A DNA stretch of 64,000 bases from Gambelia wislizenii (taxonomy: Eukaryota > Chordata > Lepidosauria > Squamata > Crotaphytidae): assembly GCA_030847615.1 (NCBI GenBank), contig JAUMIR010000001.1, positions 268,087,187 to 268,151,186 of the forward strand, written 5' to 3'. The translations under genes were made by a program, and so were the position numbers. A model generated the notes under the pieces. It was given only the letters and a program-made list of their open reading frames with translations. It had not been told where the DNA came from and did not search any database. This document shows, in pieces, positions 53,770 to 64,000 of this stretch. How positions within the stretch are numbered: the stretch's first letter is position 1; each line of letters starts with the position of its first letter.

Positions 53770-56040
53770 TAGATAACCAAGAATTTGCTGATGTTTTAAT
53801 ACACCCAACATGTGCTGCCTGAGGTGACCATCTCACTCTGATTAATGGCAAAGCTGGCCCTGACAGAATCTCAAAATTTTTCAGGTGCATGTAAGGTAAC
53901 TCATTGGGATAAGGCCAATATCTATAACACAGTTTTTTACATACAGTTACAGCACATGGTACTAATGTTTGGTTTGGACTTCTTGTTTTATCAACTTTTT
54001 CACTTAATGCATTTCTTATATGCTGGTCATTTTTTGAAAGCTGAGTATTTTTTTTAAAAGTTCTAATCTGATTCTTTGAAGTTCAGCATTAAAAAAAGAA
54101 GAGAAAGGATACATTAGCATTCTTTCATCTGAAGCATGCAATATTTCTGTCTCAATGTCAGGAACAAGCACTGAATCAAACTTTCAACTGTAAACTTTGC
54201 TGCTGAGAGCTTTTACAAATTGGTTTTTTTTTTCAGTTGACAAATGGTCAAGTAATATAGAATTTAAGCCATTGGGTATCTGGTTTCATTTGTTTTATCC
54301 CTGTGTTTACATTTGTTTCTAAAAATTAGGTTTTGGTTAAGAACCTCAAGGTCTAAAGAAAGCAAGGCTTTTAAGGTAAGAGATTGTATGCCTTGCATTT
54401 CTATAGTTGTGAATTTCTATTTTAAATGCTGTCTGCAGTCTGGATTGTTTTCAAAGTGCTATGCTTTCAGACAAAGCAAAACCCGCTAGAGATAGGACTG
54501 TGAACACACTCTTTCACTCCTGTCCAAATAACTTTCTTCAGATTAATTCCAGTTTAGCTCACGTTAAAATTATCATTTCAAAAAGAACGTTTATCATTTC
54601 TTTTGTAATGATGTTTCCATATTTCTGCATTTGGAAATATGAACCTAAGTGGTGTGCAAAAAATACTCACTTCAGATACAAGGCAAACATTTACGACCCC
54701 TGGATTCATCTTCAACTTGGATTTTAAACTCAGCTGGAAAAAAATTCCCCTCCCATTCCCAAATCAACACCTAAATCTTCTCCCTTCTGTGCACCCTACT
54801 TACTGGACTGATGTGTCTAAAAGCAAGGCACAACAATTGGGAATTGGGGGGGAAGAGTGAGATCTTGTTTTAATACCTAGCAAGCTGCTCCGCCAGGGGT
54901 GGGAACCAGATCAAAGCTTGTAGGCCAGATGATGTCCGGGGTGGGACATTACCACCCAAGGCCTACCCCCTCTGACTTTAGCAGTTTCCACTTCGTGCTT
55001 ATAATAGGTTCTTTCCCACATCAAGCTCTTGAACAAAGGAATCAGAAGGAGAAAAGGATGCAGAATGTACAGGGGATACTCTTCAGTCAAAAACAATAAG
55101 TCATCTTAAGCAAACAAGCAAGTCCTTTGGCCTTTTCATTAGAGCACTTCAGTCAGTTATCACTATACACGTGAAGTTGGTTTCTATTGCAGAGTCACCC
55201 TATTATTTCACCAGTTCCTCAAATTCAATCAACATTTCAAGCTCTCTTAAAGATAAATGGCATTGAGAGAGACAGGGTAACTGTTTGCAGCCTGAGATTG
55301 ACTATAACTGGATGGGAACAATACAGGTACCCGCATGACTGTTAAAATTCAGACTGCTGTGTGGCATTATCAGAGTGAGATCCCTATGTGAAAAATGTCT
55401 GTGATCATGGTCTATATCAAACAGTGCCCATCCTCCTGTCCGTCTTCTATTCCCCTAGCATTCCCCAGAAAGCACGGGGAGGGTTAGAAGTTTGGAAGAT
55501 CAGAAAGGGTTAGAGGGCTAGGAGAGCATCTGGAACAGATCTGGAAGGTAGGTGGAGGCTTCAGGGGACAGGAAAAGGAGTCTCACTTCATGGGCAGGTG
55601 ATACTGGATTGAGCCCCATGTGTGCAGGGTGTGCTATGTCTGCCATCTCTTTTTCTAAACTGTAGCCTCTATCTTCAAAACTGGAAAAGCTCTGGAAATT
55701 ATTTTCCAGTTTTTCTAGTCTTGAAGATAGAAGCTACAGTTCACTTCAGCACAGGAAATGTTTGCATAGCAGGGAACTAGTTTTTTTATGCAGAAAATAC
55801 TGTTGTCTATGCAGGAAACTTGTTTTCTAGACAGAAAAGGCTGTTTTCTTTGAGAAAACATACATTTTTCTACTGTATCAGTCCTGAGCTGTGAACAGTC
55901 TTTTAAAACTGCACAATTTTTAATTACTTTTTGCAGCCAAGAGCAAAAATCAAAATTTATTTGTTCTTGTGAACAAGAACAAAATTTACAAAGATGTATA
56001 TCCCTAGTGCTTACCAACAATCAGAGTAAGTACTCTTGGC
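53770..56040. other. No recognised gene
   Basis: 2.3 kb. CATGTGCTGCCTGAGGTGAC and AGCTGGCCCTGACAG at 53809-53865 look like part of a reptile MITE. At 55660-55745 there is a short inverted repeat: CTGTAGCCTCTATCTTCAAA against TCTTGAAGATAGAAGCTACA. Confidence 0.35.
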
Positions 56041-56045
56041 ACCAA

Positions 56046-56271
56046 GAGCCAGGGTACTGTAATGGTTTGAGTGTTGGACTATGACTCTGGAGGCCAGGGT
56101 TCAAATCCCTGCTCAGCCATGGAATCCCACTGGGTGGTCATGGGCAAGTCACACTCTCTCAGCCTCAGAGGGAGGCAAAGGCAACAAATGTTGCCAAGAA
56201 AACCCCATGATATGTTCACCTTAGGGTCGCCATAAGTAGGAAATGACTTGAAGGCACAGAATAAAAACAAA
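56046..56271 (+). repeat. Full-length tRNA-derived SINE
   Basis: Head GAGCCAGGGTACTGTAATGG, TTTGAGTGTTGGACTATGAC; B-box GGTTCAAATCCC; middle TGGGCAAGTCACACTCTCTC and CAGCCTCAGAGGGAGGCAAA; end CTTAGGGTCGCCATAAGTAG, GAAATGACTTGAAGGCACAG, then an AAT/AAC-rich tail. This family is what I know from iguanian lizards; fragments lie at 12.0, 13.0, 28.1 and 41.5 kb. Confidence 0.85.
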
Positions 56272-56344
56272 TTATTGACACCATAAAAATGCTTGCTGAC
56301 TGGCAAATAGTCCCTGTGATATCAGCAACCTAGCCTAGAAATGG

Positions 56345-56450
56345 CAATCATGTTGCCTTCCAGATGTCACCGAAGTCCAAGCCCCAGAAGATGCAGCAAG
56401 TATAGCTAATGTTCAGGAATGCTGGGAGTTGCAATCCAACAACATTAAGA
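56345..56450. repeat. Reptile interspersed foldback repeat
   Basis: CTTCCAGATGTCACCGAAGT on one side and TGGGAGTTGCAATCCAACAA on the other, with an inverted relation to each other; same family as 40921 and 49676. Confidence 0.45.
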
Positions 56451-57455
56451 GTTCCATATAATTCTCACTCATGTTCTAGCTTCAATAATCAGCTACCACA
56501 GATTTGCAAAGTGATTCAGATGCCCTCTGACTCTCTTATCACCCCCAACACCTCCTGAAGCTTACCAGGAAGTGTGTTTATTCTTCCTCTTTTCTCGTGA
56601 TATCCCTGCAGTGTTGACAAGTGATTTCCACCAAAGAATCACTCTTCCAAAAGATCACTGATGACATGACCATGGAAGCACTCATAGTAGCTCTGTTAAT
56701 TTTAAAAGGTCCTATAAAATGTTGGCAATACTGAAAGTTGTTATCAGAGGGCAATGGCATCATTCAGTCATAAAATATTACTACTGCTGGAAGAGAAAGG
56801 TGGCTGGGAAATTATATTCTGGCAGCCATGAGCTATTAGATTGTTTATTTGGATTTTCTGTCACTACCCTACCAATGACTCAAAACATTGTTATTTTCTA
56901 TTGACAATAAAACATTGTTAAGGATTGACTGCTCCAAAATAATTTTTAAAGCACTTATTTAAAATGGCTGAGTCTGTCAAACATTGCTTAAAATACCATA
57001 CTTTCAGGTGAGATGTATGTTCCATTAGCCATAGCTGGTGTGAGCATGTGGCAGGGAGGCTCCTGTATTTGAAGACATATGCTAGTTCCAGTTTTAGACC
57101 TACACCAATTGAGAGTGTTTAGGAAGCGGATGTTAATTCTCTGCTGCTGTCATTTTGGTACCTTTATGAAAATTTTCGGTGAAACCACTCCTTGCCTCCC
57201 TGTATTATTGGCACATCTATTTCAGAGAGAAAACTGTTCAAATAGCATTCCTCCAAACTCTCTCTCAGTTATTAACAGGTGTGGATTGATATTTGCTGAT
57301 GTAAATTTCCTTCTGGATAAAGTGCTGATTTCATATGCATAATAAATCTGCCAAGCTTCGATTAAAAATGTCACCTGACATCATGTTCCCAGTGAGATAT
57401 AAGTTCCATTTGCTAAGGATTTTCTTTTGTTGTTTTTCTTTCTCTCCATCTCTTT

Positions 57456-57494
<39 letters not shown>

Positions 57495-60055
57495 TTGTGC
57501 ACATCTACGTAGCCATGTTTAGCACTGTGAAGGATTGTCTGGAAGTTTCTGCAGCAAAGTATAAGATATGTGAAGACAAAGATGAATCTTTACATGGTCC
57601 ACCATAGAAATGTGAAGAAAAGCCACTGGTTTAAGGTATTTAGTAACCTATGTTGGATGTATGCAGATTACTTGAGGTGCCCCACAAAATACAGTGCTTG
57701 AGACAGAATTCTTAGACTCATTTTTTCTTTCTTCTAGACTACTTTTCATCAGCTTATAACCCTCTGAATCTGATATTTTCCCTCTCTGTACAATTCTAAT
57801 TCTATAAAGCTTCACATTAAAAAAAAACAAGAACACTATGTTTTCTTCTGAATGTTTGTTAATGGCCATGTGTTTTGCCATGGGGATCTGTACCAGTTGA
57901 GATAATTCTCTTGCTCTCAGGGTATCCTAAGCAGCATCAGCTTCACTGAGCCAAAAATAACCCTGAGGGTGAACGGCATATGCCCATTCTTCATTTCCGA
58001 CGTTCTAATTTCATGTGCTTCACTGGTCAACAATTTTGTTCAGTTTTTTAATGCAAAAACTATATGGGCTTCTGTCATTAATATATCATTCTTGATTCTG
58101 ATGCTTGGTGAGAAAACCTGGAAGAGAGGACCTTTTCTGTTCATTTTATATGAGTTTGTTTCTACAACAGCCATTAAAGCAGAAAGTTTTAAACTCCTTC
58201 TATATGTGTGATCCCGCCTGCCATAAATTATGATGACATTGGCATAATCTGATATGTTAACCATTCAAAAGATATTTTGGCACTGTGTGCTTCAGTGGGT
58301 ACATAGCAACTGAGGTAACTGTGGGTGACTGCAAACTTCTAGGTGGGAATGCATGCACATGTTACCGTAAGAGGTGGGGGTGCTTTAGAGCCCCACCCGT
58401 GATGCCAAAATCTCTATTATTATATGAAGGAATTATTAGCTCAAATGGAAGCCTACAAGGGCAGGGTAACTTTAGGGATCTTTTCACCTATGTATACAAG
58501 TACAAACTGTGGAGAGCACCCCAGTTAAAGTGAAACAAATTGTTTTTATTGGAAATAACACAAAATGAACTCACACATAACACACATGCTTCAGAACCAC
58601 TCAGGGCTATAGCAGAGTAAGACAGAAAAATTAGATATAGGGAGAAATTCAGTAATAGAGGGTGATAGTTACCAGTCTTGAAGAATAGAATTTAATGCAG
58701 TGAAGATACTCAGACAGGAATCTCAGGGTGTCACAGGAAGTTCCAATCTGGGGTGTGCCAAGAAAGAGAGTGGCTGGGTTAGTCCACTGTGGCGCACCTT
58801 ACTATTGCTGGGGGACTAATATTTATACCTTATTTCATAGTTTGTCATAACTCTGGTTATGACAAAGCCTGGGTGGCTTTCCCATAGGATGTGAGAATGT
58901 GGAAACTGAAACTCAACTGATTGTTTTAACTGCTGGGAGATGAAAATTCATTGGTTTGCAACAACCTCACAAGGTTAGACAGGAGGGGATATAGGAAAGA
59001 TTTCTGTAGGAATAGATTTGGGAATGGTCACTTAATTGTTTGATTGAATCATTGCTGAAATACCCAGGGATAGAAGAAAAGATTAGCACATACCTCCTTA
59101 ACTACTGTATTTATTAGGGGGGTTTCCTCACAATCCTAATTTGGGCTTTCTGGTCATTGTATTTCTAAGACACATCCCAGGTCATTGTGAACTCCAACTG
59201 ATCTTTGGTTTGCCCCAGCCAACCTGACCCCAAAAAGTGTCCAATATCTGCAATTATGAGATGCCATGGTGAGGGGGGAGTAGGGCATACTAATACAGAT
59301 ATCATATTGATATGAATTTGATTTGACATGTCTTTACATGGGCACACTACTATGATCAAGTTTATTGGTGAGCAAAGATTTCTTATAAACAATATGATAC
59401 AATGCTACAAAATGGCCTGAGGCTGGGTCCATCTAAAAAAAACCAACCCTCAGTAATTGCCGATTGTAATAACTATTCAGATTTGTATAATTAAAAATGC
59501 ATTCATTTGTAGATTCAGAACAGAATGGCCTCTTATTAAGTTAATTCAGTTCACAGGTTTTGTGGGGGTGGGTGGGTAACATTTGTCTTTTGCGTATGAT
59601 ATGAGGCAAAAGAATGAAATACACCCATGATTTCTAGTGTTATTAAGTTCTCAACCTATGCTTGAGTGCCTTTGGCAAAGTCACAGTACACTTAAAAAAA
59701 ACTTTTAGTCGAATAGTCATTGATAGTCCTGTCACTTATATTCCTCTCACATCCCACTGACCATGTTTTGAATGTAAGACTATTGCTTTGGGCCTGCAGC
59801 CTGGTGTTCTAGTATGAGAAGGCTAAGATGCTGCAAACTGGTGAATATTTCAGATGATTTATAATACATCACAAAAAAACAACAACACTGAAAATCTCCT
59901 CTTCCCTTCTGTATATATGTTCTCTGCTTTAGTATTTCACAGCTGCCTCTCCTTAACTGTTTTAAATTAGCTAACATGCAAAAACATACACCTGTTTTGT
60001 TGCAACACTTTCGTATTCTCTTTCATTTCAAAACACAGTACAACTCTGCATCAGC
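56451..60055. other. No recognised gene; (TC)n microsatellite at 57460-57491
   Basis: 3.6 kb with no exon recognised. From 58530 the minus strand reads CCAATAAAAACAATTTG and, near 58815, TATAAATATTAGTCCCCC, which could be parts of an old LTR, but ends are not seen. Confidence 0.35.
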
Positions 60056-60059
60056 CCAG

Positions 60060-60320
60060 TACCTGCAGATTCACTTACCAGCATCTGAAAAAATATGGTC
60101 TCTCTAGGAATTTTCTAGGTCCTCCAGCATGATTCTATGGTATGCTTCCACCAGAGGTTGACCATAGAGTCATACTGGAAGACCTAAAGATACCTAGAGA
60201 GGTGTTCTCTCTAAGATTCTCTAGGTCCTCCAGTGCAACTCTGTGGTATGCTTTGGCTTGAAGTTGTTCATTTTAATAGGACTCATTATTATCCATGGTT
60301 TCTGGTATCCATGGTAAGTC
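60060..60320. mobile_element. pogo-like MITE with internally multiplied palindrome
   Basis: Shares AAAAAATATG, CTCTAGG, TTTTCTAGGTCCTCCAGCA, GATTCTATGGTATGCTTCCA and ATTATCCATGGTTTC with the MITE at 40044-40273 (inverted). Here the CTAGGTCCTCCAG...TATGGT block occurs, is followed by an inverted copy (ACCATAGAGTCATACTGG, AAGACCTAAAGATACCTAG), and then by a third copy in the first orientation (60220-60255). Confidence 0.6.
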
Positions 60321-60620
60321 CTAATACCTAAATTGGTGGCTTGTGGCCCTCCATTCAAATACATTTTTCCTCTTAATCTAAACGCACTATAATCACATTA
60401 TATTTACACAATACAATTATACCTATTTGGAAAAGAAAAAAATAATAAAAGATTAATTAAAAAATACAAAATTATACAAAAAATACAACAACAATAATAA
60501 AATATTTATTAAAAATATCTTTTTAAGTTATTGCTGGGGTTGTCTCACTAAACCACGGCCAAAACTTTTTCCAACGATGGTTTGGCAATTTCTCTTTTTC
60601 ACTCAGAGCTAAATTTTCAA
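60321..60620. other. AT-rich spacer
   Basis: Adenine-rich, with AAAATACAAAAT-type low complexity at 60430-60520. Confidence 0.4.
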
Positions 60621-60626
60621 TTACGT

Positions 60627-60795
60627 TCATAGAATCATAGAATCATAGAATTGCAGAGTTGGAAGAGACCACAAGGGCCATCCAGTCCAACCCCCCTGCC
60701 ACGCAGGAAATCACAATCAAAGCATCCCCGACAGATGGCCATCCAGCCTCTGTTTAAAGACCTCCAAGGAAGGAGATCTTCACATAATAAGCAGT
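60627..60795 (-). repeat. CR1 LINE 3' end
   Basis: Minus-strand CR1 terminus: CATAGAATCATAGAATC units at the edge, GTTGGAAGAGACCACAAGGG, CCATCCAGTCCAACCCC, GATGGCCATCCAGCCTCTG, CTCCAAGGAAGGAGAT. Only the last codons and 3'UTR are present. Confidence 0.85.
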
Positions 60796-61418
60796 GCCTT
60801 TTACATCCTGCAGATTTTGACTTTCCACCTCCCTTTGTCTTTGGAAAACTAACCCTAACATCACATAGAGGTTTACCAGGCGCACCGTGGACCAGGGCAC
60901 TTTCCAAAACTCTCAGCCACGGAACCAGATTCCTTCCTCTTCCTCTTTCGGCCCACTGACTTTCTGGGTCCCCTGACACCCTCCGGAGGTTCAGTCCCCA
61001 AAAGTATTGTCTCCCAAGCCTGTGGTGCCAAATCTGGCCAATCTAGGACTCAGGCCACCTCCTCCCATGTTTCCCGGGCACTTGGGCAGTCCTTGACAAA
61101 ATGTCTGATTGACTTCTTTTGTGCCACGCCACTCAAAATCTCAGCCTTTTAACATTTCAGACGAGGACAAGTCTGCTCATCCTCTGTGGTCCACGGTCTC
61201 CTTCCCCTCAGATTAAGAACCTGATTGTAGAGCCTCCACCTCAAGTTCCACAACTTTTTGGGACCCTTTTGTCCATGAAATACTCAGTTGGGCTAGTCTG
61301 GTGTTTTAGGTAGTCTGACAAATCTGGTTTGGCCTGACGTTTTTGCAAACACGGATTAACATAAATCTCTTCCACTATTTTTCTGTACAAACCTCTCTTG
61401 ACGTTTCTCTTAAGGAAG
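60796..61418 (-). other. Possible degraded LINE C-terminal region
   Basis: Minus-strand frames 61483-61241 (GLYRKIVEEIYVNP) and further CPRCEMLKG, GTTGLGDNTFGD resemble the cysteine-containing C-terminal region of some LINE polyproteins (CPRC followed by a short domain). Frames are broken throughout. I cannot assign it. Confidence 0.3.
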
Positions 61419-61420
61419 AA

Positions 61421-61612
61421 ATGTAGCTCGGTGGTAGAGCACATGCTTTGCAAGTGGGAGGTTCTATGTTTAATCCCTGGCATCTCCAGATAGGTTTAGA
61501 AAACAATTCCTGCTTAAAACAATTCCAGAAAGCCACTGTGAGTCACTGCCAACAGTATTGTGTTAGAGGGTCCAATGGTCTGCCTTCATATAAGGCAGAT
61601 TTCTAAGGCCCA
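61421..61612 (+). repeat. tRNA-derived SINE
   Basis: Head TGTAGCTCGGTGGTAGAGCA (A-box), TTTGCAAGTGGGAGGTTC and TTTAATCCCTGGCATCTCCA (B-box region), body AAAGCCACTGTGAGTCACTG and GGGTCCAATGGTCTGCCTTC, end ATATAAGGCAGATTTCTAAG. A different family from 56046; the extended body shows it is not a tRNA gene. Confidence 0.7.
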
Positions 61613-61750
61613 AATCCAATTGTTAGCCCCTACTACAGTAGATCCACAGAATCAATGGGTAAGTTACAAGTAAACACTTAAGTAAGTTCTGTTGATTTAG
61701 TGGGTCTACTCTACTTGGGACTAAAAATTGATTTAGACCTAAATCTGTAT
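61613..61750. repeat. Lizard interspersed repeat (GTAAGTTCTG type)
   Basis: CCCAAATCCAATTGTTAGCC, AGTAAGTTCTGTTGATTTAG, TGGGTCTACTCTACTTGGGA: related to 32430-32521. Confidence 0.35.
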
Positions 61751-62175
61751 TATCTACAACAGGCATATAAAGAATACTTACAAATTTTATCATCACATGA
61801 AACAAACTCAGAACAAAGGCCAACTGCTGTTAGATTTCTCACATTTAATTTCTGTGAAAAATTCATTAGTGGATAAACCATTTTTTTGTGCAACCCCCCC
61901 AATGTTTTTGTATAAGGAAAACTAGTCCCCCCGCCCCGCATAAAAGAATATTCTTTGTAAAACGTTGGTTATTTTGTGTTAAATTGTTGACAAGTAAGAT
62001 TGTTGTAAGGATTAAAAGATTCCACACTGAGCTCTTTGGAAGAAAGGCAGGATATACATTTTCCTCCTCTTACATCTTAAGGTTTCAAACTTTACTCATG
62101 GATTTGGAAATAATCCCTGGGATCATGAGATTGTAGAGAACTGCATGCTAAGTGCACAGATGTCCATAGTCAGTA
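61751..62175. other. No recognised feature
   Basis: GGAAGAAAGGCAGGATATAC at 62038 is a short LINE-tail-like motif. Confidence 0.3.
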
Positions 62176-62177
62176 TA

Positions 62178-62406
62178 CAGTTGTCCTTCCATATCCATGG
62201 ATTTGGTATCCACGGATTTAAGTATTCATGGCTTGAAAATATTCTTAAAAAAATAATAATCCAAAAAGCAAACCTTGATTTTGCCATCTTATATAAGGGA
62301 CACCATTTTCTATGCCACAGCATATAATGGGACTTGAGTATTCACAGATTTTGGTATCCACGGGGGGTCCTGGAACGAAAACCCAACGAATATGAAGGGA
62401 CAACTG
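62178..62406. mobile_element. pogo-like MITE with TA target duplication
   Basis: CAGTTGTCCTTCCATATCCA at the left and GAATATGAAGGGACAACTG at the right, TA outside both ends. Interior TTGGTATCCACGGATTTAAG, CTTATATAAGGGACACCA, TTGGTATCCACGGGGGGTCC. 229 bp, non-coding. The tip CAGTTGTCCCTT is shared with the large GC-rich element at 43312. Confidence 0.8.
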
Positions 62407-62700
62407 TATTGTGTACTAACAAAAAGCAAAAACCTATTTTGCAAAAAATACAAAGGAACACGACTTTGGGTTTAAAATGAGGTGGTAAATATTATTTGGG
62501 GGGGGCATTTTAGTATTGTCTCTAATTAATTAATAGCTGTCTCTTAATTTATAACTTAATGCTAGAATTACATTCATGGTGCAATTTCAGTTTACGTCAA
62601 TCAATTGGTTAAAAATATATTTAAGTTGCCACTTTTCATTGGAAAATTTCCAGCTTTATTGATTTCAGTTAATTAGTCCCTATCACTCTTAAAAAAAGAT
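62407..62700. other. No recognised feature
   Basis: AT-rich spacer. Confidence 0.3.
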
Positions 62701-62702
62701 GT

Positions 62703-63192
62703 TCATAGAATCATAGAGTTGGAAGAGACCACAAGGGCCATCCAGTCCAACCTCCGGCCATGCAGGAATAAACAATCAAATCATTCCTGGCAGATGGCCA
62801 TCCAATCTCTGTTTAAAAACCTCCAAAGAAGGAGACTCCACCACATTATGAGGCAGTGCATTCCACTTCTGAACAGCTCTTACTGTCAGGAAGTTCTTCC
62901 TAATGTTTAGGTGGAATCTCTTTACCTGTAGTTTGAACCTATAGCTCCGTGTCCTAGTCTCTGGAGCAGCAGAAAACAAACTTGCTCCATCCTCAGTATG
63001 ACATCCCTTCAAATATTTAAGCATGTTTATCATGTCATCTCTCAACCTTCTGTTCTCCAAACTAAACATGCCCAGCTCCCTAAGCCGCTCCTCATAGGGC
63101 ATGGCCTCTAGACCTCCCACCGTTTTGGCCTCCCTCCTCTGGAGACGTTCCAGCTTCTCAATATCCATCCTGAATTGTTGCAGAACTGGAAA
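62703..63192 (-). pseudogene. CR1 LINE, ORF2 C-terminus and 3' end
   Basis: A minus-strand frame of 144 codons: FRMDIEKLERLQRREAKTVG, GLEAMPYEERLRELGMFSLE, NRRLRDDMINMLKYLKGCHT, GASLFSAAPETRTRS, FHLNIRKNFLTVRAVQKWNA, VVESPSLEVFKQRLDGHLPG. The 3'UTR ends in ATAGAATCATAG-type units at 62703. 5'-truncated; open to its natural stop, so relatively well preserved. Confidence 0.9.
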
Positions 63193-63400
63193 AGGAGGAG
63201 GGAAAGGCAACCAGAATAATTAAGGGGCTGGATCAACTTCACAGAAGAAAAGGGCATACCATTGGGGGCTATTAAGCTAAGAAACAAAGAGTAATGGGTA
63301 ACATGGTAGAAGTTTATATAATAATGCATGGTGTGGAGAAAAAGGGTAGAGAGATCTATTTCTTCCTTGTCTCATACTGCTAGCACCTGACATAGCTGAA
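63193..63400 (+). repeat. CR1/L3-like LINE fragment, opposite orientation
   Basis: GGCAACCAGAATAATTAAGG, GGCTGGATCAACTTCACAG, TATAATAATGCATGGTGTGG, GGGTAGAGAGAT: the plus-strand form of a related LINE C-terminal region (Q-TRIIKGLDQL; a YKIMHGVE-like step), abutting the CR1 copy head to head. Confidence 0.45.
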
Positions 63401-63418
63401 TTTTGGATGATTAAGGAT

Positions 63419-64000
63419 TGTTACCTACCCTGACAGCCCCCATCTTGGAATATCACATATTTGGCAATATTTAATAATTTGACTTGCTGTGAACTTCCAC
63501 ATGGTTAGCAGGTAAACCACGGACCCCCAGATGCCAAGGATAGAGTCACATATAACCTACAGAGGGGCCTTTGGAAATCTCCCAAACAAGTAGTACCCGG
63601 GTCACAGTTAACACCTGGAGATGAATCATCTACTAATTCACGCAACAATAGCAGACTCCTCAATGTTTGCAAAAAGGGTTTTTCCTATTCTTTCGTCCCC
63701 AACATTAAACATTGCCTGCTCCTATTCAATTACAAATATATCGCCCATTAATGATTGTCAACTCTTCCGGAGAACCCTTTGTTTCGTCCTGGGAAACTCT
63801 GAGAGACATTGTATTCCACTCAAAATTCCACCCACTCAAGGAAATGATCACATATAAATATCATTTTAAAACACCACCAAAGTGTGCAGAGATCCACGTC
63901 CTCTTGACTTCACGTCCATCTGTGTAGGCATTCTGTCTTCTGGACGCACCTCACTGTTGGCTTACTTTGCGATTTCGACTCTCCAGGATCTGTATAGTAT
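63419..64000 (+). mobile_element. LTR, TGTTACC family, copy C (cut by the window end)
   Basis: Starts TGTTACCTACCCTGACAGCC and shares GGCAATATTTAATAATTTG, GGTAAACCACGGACCCC, AGGCCTTTGGAAATCTCCC, TCACAGTTAACACCTGGAG with the minus-strand copy B, and GCAGAGATCCACG, CATCTGTGTAGGCATTC with copy A. The 3' part lies outside the window. Confidence 0.7.

Noticed and set aside
56046..56271. tRNA gene-like A and B boxes
   Set aside because: The head belongs to a SINE with a long body repeated elsewhere in the window; the cloverleaf is not maintained.
61421..61500. tRNA-like stretch with GGTGGTAGAGCA
   Set aside because: Also a SINE head: it is followed by the family body to 61612.

Overview
The window looks like repeat-dense, non-genic nuclear DNA from a squamate reptile, most likely a lizard and possibly an iguanian. 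This is inferred from the repeat mixture: L2, CR1, BovB and L1 LINE fragments, tRNA-derived SINEs of lizard type, hAT, Tc1 and pogo-like DNA elements, retroviral-type LTRs and Ty1/copia elements. I found no convincing host exon, tRNA, rRNA or CRISPR. Every long reading frame I can explain belongs to a mobile element or to a simple or tandem repeat.

Layout. 0-3 kb: 5' end of an L1 (ORF2 start, broken ORF1, 5'UTR) on the minus strand, then a CR1 fragment. 5.9-9.5 kb: a LINE C-terminal fragment, a possible copia-like solo LTR, a 330-bp foldback element, and a BovB endonuclease fragment cut by an 890-bp LTR with TGTTACC/GGTAACA ends. 9.5-14 kb is mostly unrecognised. 14.3-15.4 kb holds a second copy of the 6-kb LINE family in the opposite orientation. 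16-21 kb carries SINEs and foldback elements. 21.1-23.9 kb is a Ty1/copia element with both ends, a 5-bp target duplication and an initiator-tRNA primer site, but only half of pol. 24.8-26.3 kb is an L2. 26.7-33.7 kb has hAT-type elements, CR1 and LTR candidates. 34.0-35.6 kb is a decayed Tc1-like transposon. 35.6-42 kb is nested LINE 3' ends, SINEs and a pogo-like MITE.

43.3-45.24 kb is the most unusual segment: a TA-flanked pogo-like MITE whose interior is an array of about 26 GC-rich palindromes separated by C-rich spacers. 46.7-48.35 kb is a Tigger-like element with a solo LTR nested inside it. 50.4-53.77 kb is a second, different Ty1/copia element that keeps a YVDD reverse transcriptase, RNase H and its 3' LTR. 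56-64 kb carries SINEs, further CR1 3' ends, two more pogo-like MITEs and the start of a third copy of the TGTTACC LTR family, which runs off the window.

The genes do not form a pathway. What they show is a history of nested insertion and decay. The pol-type genes mostly carry frameshifts, stops or lost catalytic residues, so most copies should be inactive. The copia RT/RNase H frame (336 codons) is the best preserved. Coordinates of repeat edges are exact only where terminal inverted repeats or target duplications are described; other edges are estimates by eye.
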